Counted from the stretch's first letter, positions 35,948-47,876 are shown. The stretch is DNA of 64,000 nt from Legionella gresilensis (GCF_900639865.1 NZ_CAAAHX010000010.1:35360-99359), one strand, 5' to 3'. Notes: generated by a model from the letters alone, not told the origin. Translations and numbers: made by a program.

Positions 35948-38109
35948 AGCTTAATTCGCCTAGCTGACTGTTTTTGTGTTTGCCGATAAACTAAAAAAAT
36001 AGGCAATATTAAAAGAAGAAATAAAACCAATATAATCACTAGCAGTGGCCATAAAATAGGCTTATTCCATAAAAGCCTAAATTTATTGCGCAGTGAAACA
36101 TCAATGCTTATATACTTTAAAAAATTTAAACTAATTGTGTTAGGTTTTGTTAAAGACAACCATTGCTGAGTTAATGTAAAGGTCTCTGTATTTATTCCCC
36201 ATACCCAAGGCGCGTCATGCCTTACTATCTCCACCATTCGATCAATTATTGCTTGCCGTTCCATGTCATTAGGGCGATTTTTCATTAAATTAAATAATTT
36301 ATTGTATTCTTGATTATCATAATTCGCGGCATTCTCGCCACCATGTCGAACTTTGCCATTACCGCCGTAAAGCATAAAAAGAAAGTTTTCAGGATCAGGG
36401 TAATCAGCGTTCCAACCCCAACTGAAAATTTGTGCATTACCATTGCGCATTTTCTCTTGAAAACGATTATATTGTGTAGCACGTATATTTAAATCAATGC
36501 CAATTTTGGCAAATTGTTTGCGCATCCATTCTAATTGCGATTTATCATCAGGACCACCCGTTATAGGGGCATCATAATGTAGGATTAATGGTCTACCTGT
36601 GTTTTTATCTCGACCATTTGGATAACCTGCTTGTCTTAATAACTCTTTCGCTTCCTCGATAGAACGCCTTTCACTACTATTACCCTTCCAATGGTAAACA
36701 TAAGGATTAATTCCCGCTTTACCTACTTTGTAACCAAAAATTCCAGGCGGAATTGGCCCCTGCGCCGCGATTCCGCGGCCATTTAAGAAAATGGCAATAT
36801 TTTCTTCAAAATTAACGGCAATAGAAATTGCAAGTCTAAGTTTACGTGCCCGTTCAGTATTGCCACCAACAATAGGATCCAGCATATTAAAACCCATATA
36901 ATAAATACTAGGATCCACAGTGGTAGTTAAATGCATATTTTTAGCTTGCATTTCTGGACTTAAAATAGGTTTTCCTTGCGAATTAATTTGTATAGCTTGC
37001 GCGTAACTGTCAGTACTGATTCCTGATAAATCGTAATAGCCTTGCAAAAATTTATTCCATCTAGGAATCGCTTCTTTCTCAAGCGTATAAATTGCTCGAT
37101 CAATAAATGGCAATCGCTGCCCTAAATGATGGGCATAACCTAATCGCTTATCCTCATTACTTGCATTTACAGGGAAATATTCTTCATGAAAATTCGGATT
37201 TTTATCAAGAACCATACGTTTATTGGGATTATTTTCACTAATCATGAAAGAGCCTGTGCCAACAGGATACCAAGCAAAACTTAAATTTTTATCATCCATC
37301 CCGGGTTGACTATAAAATTGATCAGCTTCCCAGGGAAGAGGCGCAAAAAACGGCATGGCTAACCAAAATATAAATTGTGGATATTGGCCTATAAGTGTAA
37401 TTTCAAACCTATAATTATCTATCTTACGAACGCCGCTTAAAGAATAGTTACGAAGATCGATAAACCCTGAGGTTGGTAATACCTTTGCAAACGCCCGAAA
37501 CCCCATAATTTTTTCACTCATCAAGCCATAAATTGGGGAATTTATAGCAGGGTTTGCTAAACGTTTAATTTGATAAATATAATCATCGACGATTAACTCT
37601 CTAGTTCCTGTATAAGGAAAATCAGCTAATTCACTAATATCATTTTCATCTAAATAAGCTGCTGTTATATTTAAATACCGATATTGTCCGGTTTCATCTT
37701 TGGCAAATGCTGGGTGCGGCTGGTATAAAATGCCTGGTTTTATTTTTAAAGTATAAACAGTATAAGCAATGTCTGTAGAGCCCGCTGATACTGTTTTTAA
37801 CTGGGTATTTAAATATCGAATACTTGGCATTGCTTGAGCTATTAAAGGAATAAGCTGGTAAGGTCTAATAAAATAATCATATTGCAGAAGAGGCTCATAA
37901 ATTTGCGAAATAAACTGATACTCATTACTGGAATATGAACGTGCTGGATCAAGTGTTTTAGGTTGCTCACTAAATGAAGAATAGTAAATCTTTTGAGTTG
38001 ATTCATTCTTAGGATAAGGATTGTTAAGTATCCAATTGAAAGCATACCCTTGTAACCAAGTTAGCAGCAAAACTAAAACAAAAATCCTTTTTGTATAACG
38101 TTTTGCCAA
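35944..38109 (-). CDS. Peptide-binding protein (SBP family 5) with C-terminal anchor
   Basis: 721 residues. Signal peptide/anchor at the N-terminus (9-24), then an extracellular solute-binding family 5 domain: SFSEQPKTLDPARSYSSNEYQFISQIYEPLLQYD is the standard start, and GNAQIFSWGWNADYPDPENFLFML the late conserved segment. Unusually, a strong membrane helix (about 687-710) and a basic tail end the protein, so it is probably tethered to the inner membrane rather than free in the periplasm. It precedes the two permease genes and is divergent from the MazG-like gene 30 bases away. Confidence 0.9.
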   Translation of the reverse strand: MAKRYTKRIFVLVLLLTWLQGYAFNWILNNPYPKNESTQKIYYSSFSEQPKTLDPARSYSSNEYQFISQIYEPLLQYDYFIRPYQLIPLIAQAMPSIRYLNTQLKTVSAGSTDIAYTVYTLKIKPGILYQPHPAFAKDETGQYRYLNITAAYLDENDISELADFPYTGTRELIVDDYIYQIKRLANPAINSPIYGLMSEKIMGFRAFAKVLPTSGFIDLRNYSLSGVRKIDNYRFEITLIGQYPQFIFWLAMPFFAPLPWEADQFYSQPGMDDKNLSFAWYPVGTGSFMISENNPNKRMVLDKNPNFHEEYFPVNASNEDKRLGYAHHLGQRLPFIDRAIYTLEKEAIPRWNKFLQGYYDLSGISTDSYAQAIQINSQGKPILSPEMQAKNMHLTTTVDPSIYYMGFNMLDPIVGGNTERARKLRLAISIAVNFEENIAIFLNGRGIAAQGPIPPGIFGYKVGKAGINPYVYHWKGNSSERRSIEEAKELLRQAGYPNGRDKNTGRPLILHYDAPITGGPDDKSQLEWMRKQFAKIGIDLNIRATQYNRFQEKMRNGNAQIFSWGWNADYPDPENFLFMLYGGNGKVRHGGENAANYDNQEYNKLFNLMKNRPNDMERQAIIDRMVEIVRHDAPWVWGINTETFTLTQQWLSLTKPNTISLNFLKYISIDVSLRNKFRLLWNKPILWPLLVIILVLFLLLILPIFLVYRQTQKQSARRIKL

Positions 38110-38139
38110 AATTGTAGTCCTAAGAAATAAATTATTATA

Positions 38140-38595
38140 ATGATCCCTTTTAATCTTAAAGCGAACAGAGATGATTTTCTACTGTTAGTTAGAAAAGCGA
38201 GTATTGTAATGGATTTATTAGAAAAAATTGTCTTTTTAGAAAAAGAAGCAGCGCAATTTGGCTTTCGTTGGGAAAATGCTAAGCAAATTATGGCACAAAT
38301 TGAAAGCGAATATCATGAAGTTAATGAACATCTACCTAACTTAGCTAAAAATTCTGTAAATAGAGATTTGCAAGAAGAAATTGGCGATCTATTGCATGCT
38401 GTTTTTTCTCTTTGTGTATTTTGTCAATTTGATCCTAAGGAAACGTTAAACCAAACCTTAATTAAATTTGAGCGCAGACTTAAAGCCGTTAAACAATTGG
38501 CAGTAAGTCGCGGCGAGACGAATTTAGAAGGCTACTCTTTTACCCAATTAATGGAACTCTGGGAACAAGCTAAAAGGATAGCAAATAACAGTTAA
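38140..38595 (+). CDS. mazG: MazG-like nucleotide pyrophosphohydrolase
   Basis: 151 residues, one MazG domain. The metal-binding pattern is visible as ExxE (Glu57, Glu60 in ESEYHE) and EExxD (Glu79, Glu80, Asp83 in EEIGD). The conserved lead-in LEKEAAQFGFRW is present. Such enzymes hydrolyse (d)NTPs to monophosphates, cleaning the nucleotide pool. Full MazG has two domains in about 260 residues; this is a single-domain form. An alternative start at 38209 (MDLLEK) would remove 23 poorly conserved residues. Confidence 0.82.
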   Translation: MIPFNLKANRDDFLLLVRKASIVMDLLEKIVFLEKEAAQFGFRWENAKQIMAQIESEYHEVNEHLPNLAKNSVNRDLQEEIGDLLHAVFSLCVFCQFDPKETLNQTLIKFERRLKAVKQLAVSRGETNLEGYSFTQLMELWEQAKRIANNS

Positions 38596-38639
38596 TCAGC
38601 GCTCTTAGTATTTATATGCATATTTACCACTCATAAAGA

Positions 38640-38875
38640 TCTTCTTGGATACCGCGAACAAGTCGCGGTACGTAGGAATGATCAGATAAAAAATTCCCAC
38701 AAACCTAATATCTACATAGTCGATCCTACTTACTTGTTACTGGTTCACAGCATCCAGAACCAACCCCGCCTACGTGCTGCAACTCGTTCGCAGCATCCAG
38801 AAGATGGTGAAGGTTTGGTATTATGGTGTTTGCCTGCGCACAAATCTCAGTACGTAGGACAACGGTAATAACTTC
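38640..38875. repeat. Rearranged REP-like fragments
   Basis: Pieces of the REP-like family are arranged abnormally: GGATACCGCGAACAAGTCGC (from 38648) ending in GTACGTAGG near 38676, CCTACGTGCTGCAACTCGTT (from 38768) followed by CGCAGCATCCAG, and AGTACGTAGG near 38850. The order (right half, then left half) is the reverse of the intact elements at 20900 and 40982. No gene is visible in the 374-bp gap 38596-38969; short frames here read through the repeat. Confidence 0.6.
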
Positions 38876-38969
38876 TAAGTATCTAAGAATGATAGAACTT
38901 ACAGTATATAGAAATGGAGCCAATCACGTGGTCTACTTATCTCTTTATAAGCACATTTATTTTCAAATT

Positions 38970-40061
38970 TCAGGTAATTCTATTTTCTGTATTTATAACG
39001 ACATTATTAACATTTTCTTGACTTTCTGGGTTAAAAAATCGCAATGAATAGTTATTTCCTACTGCATTTTTACTTTCTAAATTCTCAACTTCATTTTCTA
39101 AACTATTATCATTAATTAAATCATCGTTATTATATTTTTCCGTTTCTTTCAAAAATAAAGTTGAATCAGCTAACGAATAATCTTGCGCAAAATCCTCCTT
39201 TAGATTCTCTTTTACTAGTAATTTCCATTTCTCATAGCGAGATTTTAAATAACGAATAAGCGCATCAACAGAATAATCTTCAGGATCACTTTGTTTGAGG
39301 CTAGCTTGAATAAGCTCTCTAGTAGATTCATCCTCTACATGAGCCAAACTTTTTTCTAACATTATTTTTCGATGAATTGACAAAGAAGATGTGATTGTTT
39401 CTCTAATAATAGCCTCAAATACTGTAAAGGGAGTGTCTGCAATTAACTTTATCATTGCAAATTTTTCATCTTGAAAAGTCCTAGAAGCTACAAGATTCTT
39501 AGGTAAAATAAGTTCAGATACACCTTCGTAATTTTTTTCTACTAAATAAGGGATTTTTTTTAGGGCAGATAATTCTAAGGACTCTCCTAGCATTTCAAAG
39601 TCAAGCGCTTCAGCCATATCGAGACCAAAAGCTAATTTTTTATTATCTAGCGCTGCTAAACCATAATTGCCCGAATGAGTATCTGTTTGAGCTATAAAAT
39701 ACCAAATAATAAAGATTGATATTAGCCCTTTAACTTTTAAAGAGTCTTGTTCTGTTAGTCCATAACACCCTTCAGAGAAATTTTTGATTTTGCGGCTAGC
39801 AATAAAATATTGATTATTTTCCTGGACTATTTCCATTTCTAAACCATAGCCCATTAATTGCTGAAAGATCTTGGCGCATGCTAATTCAACCTGCGCTGCA
39901 TATTGGCTACGGCGATACAAAATAAAAAATTCATTATCAAAAAAGGCGCTATCTTTACAAGCAAAATTAGGTAATGCTGTGAAACCGTAATTAAATCCTT
40001 CTTCAGGCGAGCCAAACTTAAGTTTAATATCACTAAAATCTTTAAAACTTTTATATGTCAT
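38970..40061 (-). CDS. Effector candidate with kinase-like active-site motifs
   Basis: 363 residues, no signal peptide or membrane helix. Residues 45-110 (FFILYRRSQYAAQVELACAK, then QYFIASRKIKNF) resemble the N-lobe of HipA/phosphoinositide-kinase-like folds. QTDTHSGNYGL gives Asp127, His129 and Asn132, and FGLDMAEALDF gives Asp148, in the order of a catalytic D-x-H-x-x-N loop and a metal-binding Asp. Long charged helices follow, and the tail is Asn/Glu-rich. Legionella delivers several atypical kinases by Dot/Icm, so an effector role is plausible but inferred. It could also be a pseudo-kinase. Flanked by REP-like elements and AT-rich gaps. Confidence 0.7.
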   Translation of the reverse strand: MTYKSFKDFSDIKLKFGSPEEGFNYGFTALPNFACKDSAFFDNEFFILYRRSQYAAQVELACAKIFQQLMGYGLEMEIVQENNQYFIASRKIKNFSEGCYGLTEQDSLKVKGLISIFIIWYFIAQTDTHSGNYGLAALDNKKLAFGLDMAEALDFEMLGESLELSALKKIPYLVEKNYEGVSELILPKNLVASRTFQDEKFAMIKLIADTPFTVFEAIIRETITSSLSIHRKIMLEKSLAHVEDESTRELIQASLKQSDPEDYSVDALIRYLKSRYEKWKLLVKENLKEDFAQDYSLADSTLFLKETEKYNNDDLINDNSLENEVENLESKNAVGNNYSLRFFNPESQENVNNVVINTENRIT

Positions 40062-40291
40062 AATATTTTTTATTAAAAAAAACCGATTATACGTATTTTG
40101 ATATTAAAGTACATAGTTTTAACTTTTAGATCTATTTAAGACTTTCAAGAGCAAAATAATTACAACTAAATTGATTAATTACAAAGTGGTTTTTAATCAT
40201 TTAAACTAATAAATGCAGAATTTTTTACACGGATTTTATTAACAAGCATGAATGTGTTACATTGTTAGATTGATATAACTATTTTTTTATA

Positions 40292-40816
40292 ATGATTAAA
40301 AAAGTAAAACCAGTCATTCGTTTCGCTACTTTAGATGATGCTAAAGCTATCGCTAAAGTTCATATCTTATCATGGCAAGCTAGCTATAAAGCTTTTATCC
40401 CAAAGAGTATATTGCAAGCTCTTTCTGTAAAAGAAAGAACGCAGCAATGGCAAGATTTAATGAAACAAGATGTAAAAATATTAATTGTTGAAGTAGAACA
40501 GAATATAGCTGGCTTTGTAAGTATGTGCATGCTTCGAGATATTTATCCTAGTCCATTAAATGGTGAAATAAGTGCTCTTTACCTACATCCAACTTATTGG
40601 CGTTTAGGATTAGGGACTAAGCTTTGTCAGGCTGCTTTCTCTGAATTAGCAAAAATGCATTATCAATATGCGTATGTTTGGGTACTCTCTGATAACCATC
40701 AAGCTTGCCACTTTTATGAAGCATTAGGGTTTGAAAATACGACTATTACCAAACTTGAAGAGTTTTATGAAAATGGTGCTCTCCTGAAAGAAATTCTTTA
40801 TAAGAAAAAAATATAA
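40292..40816 (+). CDS. GNAT family N-acetyltransferase
   Basis: 174 residues, a single GNAT domain. Motif D/A is seen in ISALYLHPTYWRLGLGTKLCQAAF (acetyl-CoA pyrophosphate loop R-x-G-x-G), and the C-terminal motif in YVWVLSDNHQACHFYEALGF. The start RFATLDDAKAIAKVHILSWQASYK is typical of the family. Substrate unknown. Cytoplasmic, monocistronic. Confidence 0.9.
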   Translation: MIKKVKPVIRFATLDDAKAIAKVHILSWQASYKAFIPKSILQALSVKERTQQWQDLMKQDVKILIVEVEQNIAGFVSMCMLRDIYPSPLNGEISALYLHPTYWRLGLGTKLCQAAFSELAKMHYQYAYVWVLSDNHQACHFYEALGFENTTITKLEEFYENGALLKEILYKKKI

Positions 40817-40981
40817 TTCTTGTTGTTGTAAAAACTCCTAATTTAAATGAATCATTTAAAACACTATAAATTTAAACAGATTTTTCAAGATAAGTAGACT
40901 GGGTACAGGCCGTTAGGCCGAAATCCAGGTTTCCCTTTATTTCACCCAAGTTACTTCCATGTATGCCACACCTTTCAAGCA

Positions 40982-41067
40982 TGCCTACGTCCTGCGGCTT
41001 GTCCGCAGGATCCAGTGGTATAGTTCGACTCCTAGATTCCGCAAACAAGTCGCGCAGCGTTGGCATA
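40982..41067. repeat. REP-like palindrome
   Basis: CCTACGTCCTGCGGCTTGTC (from 40984) with partner GCAAACAAGTCGCGCAGCGT (from 41041), separated by TCCAG-TGG sequence. Same family as the element at 20900. The 40817-41206 gap holds no other recognisable feature; an ORF of 67 codons on the minus strand reads through the repeat and is not believed. Confidence 0.75.
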
Positions 41068-41206
41068 AGTTTCATGTTTATAAAGTAGATACGGTCATCA
41101 AATCCTTTTTATCTACGTAACAATGCTACTTAAGAGAGATAGAAAGACAAAAGAAATGCTACCGATTACACGTTACAGAATGCTTAAAGTCAGAATTACA
41201 TAAAAT

Positions 41207-43276
<2,070 letters not shown>

Positions 43277-43404
43277 TCATCGATTTGCATCAATACAATT
43301 ATTTAATCTTAATTAAAATTATATGAGTTGCTTTCTAAACGCTTGCCGAGAGTTTTAAAATTATGGTATAGAATGAGCCAATGCTTTAAACACGGCTTAA
43401 ATTT

Positions 43405-44301
43405 ATGGACCTGCCCCGTTTTATCTTTATATTTTTTATCGTATTTTTCTCATCTACTTCTATAAGTTATACGCAAACACTTGATAAACATTATGGTATC
43501 GCTTTTATTCATGGCAATAATGATCATCGTGCTGATGCGGAAGGTGGTTATTGGAAAAAGGAATTAATTGACTCCTTAAGATCAACGTTGCCTAACTCAG
43601 AAAATTATATTGTTGTTGGCTGTGACTATAGTCAGTATATGTGGCATGAAGATGCCGCTGGCTGTACAGCAGACCAATTATTATCATTTATCAACAATAA
43701 ACATATCAGCAAATTAAAAATTTATACGCACTCAAATGGGGCCAACGTTATCCGCTGGATTCTATCTAACCCAACCTATGATGAGCGATATTTATCATTA
43801 TCTAATAAAATAATTGAAGTTATTGCTCTTTCTCCTTCCAGTGGCGGCACGCCACTTGCTGAAGAAGTTGTGGAAGGTAATTTATTTGAGTCTTCAGTGA
43901 GTTGGTTAATTGGCTATCTCAATGATGCTGTTCGCCAGCAACGTGTTACTGATATGGCAATTTATAATAATGAACTACTATACGGTAGTCTTGGCCGTCC
44001 CTCACTGTCTATCCCCTTTCGAACAATTATTGGTACTGATGTCACAGCTTCCCCTTTTAATCGAGCAAGTTATTGTAATGGTTATAGTTATAATGCAGGT
44101 CTCAAAGTAACTAAACTCTATCTTGATAAATGCGCGGACGGCTTTTTAGAATGTCTATCACAACGTACTGTTGGCTCAATTTGGTTTTACGATATTCAAA
44201 AAACTGAACATAATAATGCGTTGAGCCATAATCAAAGTCGTCATAGTTGTTTTGGGCTTGACGCAATATTAAGCAAAGACTTAGCTGATGGAGTGGCTTA
44301 A
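43405..44301 (+). CDS. Exported alpha/beta hydrolase-like protein
   Basis: 298 residues with a signal peptide (about 1-24). IAFIHGNNDHRADAEGGYW at 32-50 looks like the beta-strand and oxyanion loop, and YTHSNGANV at 107-115 like a nucleophile elbow with Ser110 (T-H-S-N-G instead of G-x-S-x-G). SPSSGGTP at about 152-159 is typical of lipase-like folds. A late His (HNQSRHSCFG) could complete the triad. Probably a periplasmic or secreted esterase/lipase. The TAATG overlap couples it to the next gene. Confidence 0.78.
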   Translation: MDLPRFIFIFFIVFFSSTSISYTQTLDKHYGIAFIHGNNDHRADAEGGYWKKELIDSLRSTLPNSENYIVVGCDYSQYMWHEDAAGCTADQLLSFINNKHISKLKIYTHSNGANVIRWILSNPTYDERYLSLSNKIIEVIALSPSSGGTPLAEEVVEGNLFESSVSWLIGYLNDAVRQQRVTDMAIYNNELLYGSLGRPSLSIPFRTIIGTDVTASPFNRASYCNGYSYNAGLKVTKLYLDKCADGFLECLSQRTVGSIWFYDIQKTEHNNALSHNQSRHSCFGLDAILSKDLADGVA

Positions 44302-45470
44302 TGAGTAAAGTATTCTCTTTTTTTTTAGCTATTGGGTATTTGAGTCAGGTCTGGGCAATATCAATGCCTACTCAACCATTAAAAGAATATGAATGCGCCC
44401 ATTGCGATTCTCTTTCACATACCCCTTTAAGTACCTCTTGGCCCATTCATGATAAACTTTTTAAATTTAATCTTACCAAACAAAAAAGTAATAAGTATCA
44501 TTTTGAGGTAACCGCTGCTGAGTTGCAACGAGGGATACCTATTTATACTTTAGCACCACAAGCTGTCCTTCGTATTGTTCCTAACAATAAGAAAATAGTT
44601 TTACCCGATTCAGTACTTTATCTAGCTAAAAGCCCAAACATAAGGCTTTCCTTTTTGGAAGCATCCACTTTATCGCAAAATAAATCATTAGATTCATCCT
44701 TAAGTAATTTAGACAAAGTTATTGAGTTAAAACCTGAAATCGGTAGTGGGCAATTCATATTGTCATTAACTGACTTTACTATTTTATCAACAGAGCGTTT
44801 TCAAATACGAATATTTGATAAGGCTTCAACCTCCTATCTTCATGTAGAAACGAATCAGCCTTATTACCAATATGGTGATGAACTTATTACCACTGTTTTT
44901 TTAACAAAAGACAAGCAGCGCACTCTTGTTAATTCTATTAAAGCAAGCCTGCTAAGCCCAGATGGTGAACGCTTACCCATTACTTTAGAAGAAATTGAGC
45001 CAACACTTTATCGCGGTAAAATAAAATTAAATAATGAAAAAAATTTTCCTGGTCAAAACTGGTATGTTGAAACGGATGTAAATGCTAAAGTTGGTGATCA
45101 AACTATCAATCGACATGCGCATACAGCTTTCTCTTACGCTATTCCCTCAGCACAAGTGACGCAAATTACAAGACTCCCTTCTTCGTTAAGATTTGTTGCA
45201 ACTATTAACGTCGCTACAGGCAGTCGTTATATGCTTCAAGCTGTTCTTTTTAAAGGAGATTCACGAGGTAGAAAGAATGCAATAGAAATTGCTCAAACAG
45301 CCCATTGGATAGCGCCAGGTTATTCTACTTTAATAATCTCGTTTAAACATAAGATTGATAAAAAAGAACATTCACCGTATTATTTGGGGTCGATTCAACT
45401 TATCGATTATGGCCAACTTAAACCTGTGTATGAACACAATTCGCCTATCGATATTTCTCATTTAGGTTAA
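44301..45470 (+). CDS. DUF4785-like exported protein
   Basis: 389 residues with a signal peptide (1-19, ending VWA) and a short Cys pair (CAHCD). The body is beta-rich: FHVETNQPYYQYGDELITTV-like segments from 180 on look like immunoglobulin-like domains, ending in YLGSIQLIDYG. Composition and layout match the DUF4785 proteins known from Legionella; the assignment is by resemblance only. Its start overlaps the stop of the hydrolase gene, so the two exported proteins are likely made together. Confidence 0.75.
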   Translation: MSKVFSFFLAIGYLSQVWAISMPTQPLKEYECAHCDSLSHTPLSTSWPIHDKLFKFNLTKQKSNKYHFEVTAAELQRGIPIYTLAPQAVLRIVPNNKKIVLPDSVLYLAKSPNIRLSFLEASTLSQNKSLDSSLSNLDKVIELKPEIGSGQFILSLTDFTILSTERFQIRIFDKASTSYLHVETNQPYYQYGDELITTVFLTKDKQRTLVNSIKASLLSPDGERLPITLEEIEPTLYRGKIKLNNEKNFPGQNWYVETDVNAKVGDQTINRHAHTAFSYAIPSAQVTQITRLPSSLRFVATINVATGSRYMLQAVLFKGDSRGRKNAIEIAQTAHWIAPGYSTLIISFKHKIDKKEHSPYYLGSIQLIDYGQLKPVYEHNSPIDISHLG

Positions 45471-45471
45471 T

Positions 45472-46695
45472 ATGATTGGATGGTCTCAGTTTACACTGAC
45501 ACAGGGAATAATAGCGCTATTAGCCTTTCAATGTTGTTTTATTTTCTTCTTTTGTCGACGGTTAATCGGAATTCAGCAGCATACTGATGACCAATTTAGC
45601 AAATTACAACAGCTCATCGTAGATGAGTTACATCAACTGCAACTTGACCTACAAGATCACCACCAAATTAACCAACAACGTATTTTAGAGCAGATTAATC
45701 AAGGGCAATTAACTAATCATCAACTTATCAACCAAACCATTCAGCAATCTATGACAGATGTGCGAGAGCAAATTAATCATAGTTTTATGCAGCACGCTCA
45801 TTCGCTAACCTCTCATTTACAAAGCTTAACTGAGGAGATACGTAGTCACTTAAATAATTTAACTCAGCAAGTTAATCATAAATTAGCTGAAGGTTTTGAA
45901 AAAACGTCAACTACATTTACGGATATTGTGAGACGGCTCACTATTATTGATGAGGCGCAGAAAAAAATAACTGAACTCTCATCACATGTTGTCAATTTAC
46001 AAGATATTTTAGTGGATAAGCGCGCACGAGGCGCCTTTGGTGAGGTTCAACTGGCAACACTTATTGCCAATATGATTCCTAGTTCTCACTATCGAATGCA
46101 ATACACGCTGAGTAATCAAAAGCGTGCTGATTGCATCTTATTTTTACCTGAGCCAACAGGACATGTTGTTATTGATGCAAAATTTCCCTTAGAAACTTAT
46201 CAAAAATTAATGTCTACTGATGTTAACTCGGTTGAAAGAAAACTCCTACATCAGCAATTTAGACAAGACATTCAAAAACATATTAAAGACATTGCTGAAA
46301 AATATATTATTCCTAATGAAACAACCGATGGTGCAGTCATGTTCATTCCAGCTGAAGCTATTTTTGCAGAGATTCATGCCGGCTATCCTGAGGTAATTGC
46401 CCTATCACAACGTCTTAAAGTATGGCTAGTCTCCCCTAGTACTTTAATGGCTGTTTTAACTACAGCCCGGGCAGTGCTTAAAGATGATGCCACTCGCAAA
46501 CAAGTCCATATTATTCAACAACACTTACAAGCCCTCGCTCAAGATTTTCAGCGTTTTGAAAAACGAATGGATAAGTTATCAAAACATATTGATTTAGCTC
46601 ATCAAGATGTTGGTGAGGTTAGTATTTCAGCGAAAAAAATAACACAACAATTTCAGAAAATTGAATCAGTTGATTTATTGGCACATGAGGAATAG
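45472..46695 (+). CDS. rmuC: DNA recombination protein RmuC
   Basis: 407 residues. One N-terminal membrane helix (9-29) is followed by a Gln/His-rich coiled coil (about 35-185). The RmuC domain follows: RARGAFGEVQLATLI, QKRADCILFLPEPTGHVVIDAKFPLETYQKL with nuclease-like D...DAKF residues, and AVMFIPAEAIFAEIHAGYPEV. RmuC limits DNA inversions. It starts 2 bases after the previous stop and is likely co-transcribed with it. Confidence 0.95.
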   Translation: MIGWSQFTLTQGIIALLAFQCCFIFFFCRRLIGIQQHTDDQFSKLQQLIVDELHQLQLDLQDHHQINQQRILEQINQGQLTNHQLINQTIQQSMTDVREQINHSFMQHAHSLTSHLQSLTEEIRSHLNNLTQQVNHKLAEGFEKTSTTFTDIVRRLTIIDEAQKKITELSSHVVNLQDILVDKRARGAFGEVQLATLIANMIPSSHYRMQYTLSNQKRADCILFLPEPTGHVVIDAKFPLETYQKLMSTDVNSVERKLLHQQFRQDIQKHIKDIAEKYIIPNETTDGAVMFIPAEAIFAEIHAGYPEVIALSQRLKVWLVSPSTLMAVLTTARAVLKDDATRKQVHIIQQHLQALAQDFQRFEKRMDKLSKHIDLAHQDVGEVSISAKKITQQFQKIESVDLLAHEE

Positions 46696-46833
46696 TACAC
46701 CTAAATATTTGAACTGATGCCTCTCATAAGTAAAATTAGAGTGGTGTATATTTCAAAAAAATAATAAATATTTGATCAACTAGGTTTGTTAAAGTATATT
46801 ATGCAAAAAATTTAAATCTGAAGAAAAGAAATT

Positions 46834-47505
46834 ATGCTAAAATCAACTTGCCCGACTTCTACTTCAACCTTCGAAGAAATGATAAATCAACTAGATTTAC
46901 TTGCAAATGAGATACATCTTATAAGATTAGCTGGAAACTTTACAAGATCAACAGTGTCTTATGATGACTTGTTTTTTAGTACTTATAAACGATGGACTGA
47001 GAAAAAAGAAGGATGGCTTTACAGCGAAGATCAAGCGCTTATTCTAAAGGCTCAAATTGCAAGCTTAACTAAAACAACTCAAAACCTTGTCAAAAATGAT
47101 TCTTCTCTTGAAATTCAAGCAAAAAGAGTCTTATTACAGACCTATAAAACACTTATAAATCCAACTGAAGAAGCATATAAGCAGTTAAAAAAGATTGCTA
47201 ATGAAGTACAAGGACGGCCAAATATTTGGGCTCAAACAGGTATAGTACTACTTTCTATTCTTTGCCTTATTAGCGGTATTATCCCAGGCGTTATTTATAT
47301 TAAAGATATTAGTCAAAAAGAAGGCGCATGGGATCGCTATAAACGAAGTGGATTATCTGCAGAAACAAATAAGATGGCCCGAGTCATTCAACAAACTAAA
47401 GCTGCCGATAGATTATGGCAGGGTTCGTTTTTTACAGATAAAAGAGCTCAAGATAATACTTCCCCTGATTTAGATCATACTTTAGAGGTACATTTACCAA
47501 TATAA
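46834..47505 (+). CDS. Unknown protein with one hydrophobic hairpin region
   Basis: 223 residues. The N-terminal 125 residues are helical and charged, with no signal peptide. Residues about 129-157 (IWAQTGIVLLSILCLISG, then IIPGVIYI) form one or two membrane-spanning segments, followed by a hydrophilic tail ending TLEVHLPI. Small proteins with a late hydrophobic segment are frequent among Legionella effectors and unknown genes. No recognised domain. Confidence 0.7.
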   Translation: MLKSTCPTSTSTFEEMINQLDLLANEIHLIRLAGNFTRSTVSYDDLFFSTYKRWTEKKEGWLYSEDQALILKAQIASLTKTTQNLVKNDSSLEIQAKRVLLQTYKTLINPTEEAYKQLKKIANEVQGRPNIWAQTGIVLLSILCLISGIIPGVIYIKDISQKEGAWDRYKRSGLSAETNKMARVIQQTKAADRLWQGSFFTDKRAQDNTSPDLDHTLEVHLPI

Positions 47506-47776
47506 ATATTATCTTAACTTTTATACTGCTCAGGTAGTTAATTAAAATAAAATTAGTTAGAGCAGCACAGATAGATGTAATGCTCTAATTAAACAGACTC
47601 AAGTCTAGTGAAAAGTCAATTCATAATAACCGATGTTGTTGTGTAACATTTACTATTAGGCCTGAGCTTAATATTAAAAGTTCGTCGATTATTTCAGCAA
47701 TTCAAATAATGCTTCTGAACAAAAATCTTTTACTGGCGTATAAGGCGAAAAAATAATAATAAATTAGCGTTATAAC

Positions 47777-47874
47777 GTACAAGGTTGTTGTTTATGGCAA
47801 ATAGGCGTATTGACTATTGTTAGGGCCTTGTTATTCGTCATGATGAGCTTATTTCTGAGCTTTTTTCGTACATG
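47777..47874 (+). pseudogene. Decayed partial copy of the downstream Cys-rich gene
   Basis: 24 bases at 47777-47800 are identical to 48782-48805 inside the exported Cys-rich gene. Similarity continues with indels to CTGAGCTTTTTTCGTACATG against CTGAGCTTTGTTCCGCACAT. The frame is broken by stops and gaps and the first half of the gene is missing, so this is a relic of a tandem duplication. The rest of 47506-47876 shows nothing. Confidence 0.75.
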
Positions 47875-47876
47875 CT

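Noticed and set aside
38726..39047. Short ORFs on both strands after mazG
   Set aside because: They lie in REP fragments or overlap the 3' end of the kinase-like gene; no ribosome site or motif.
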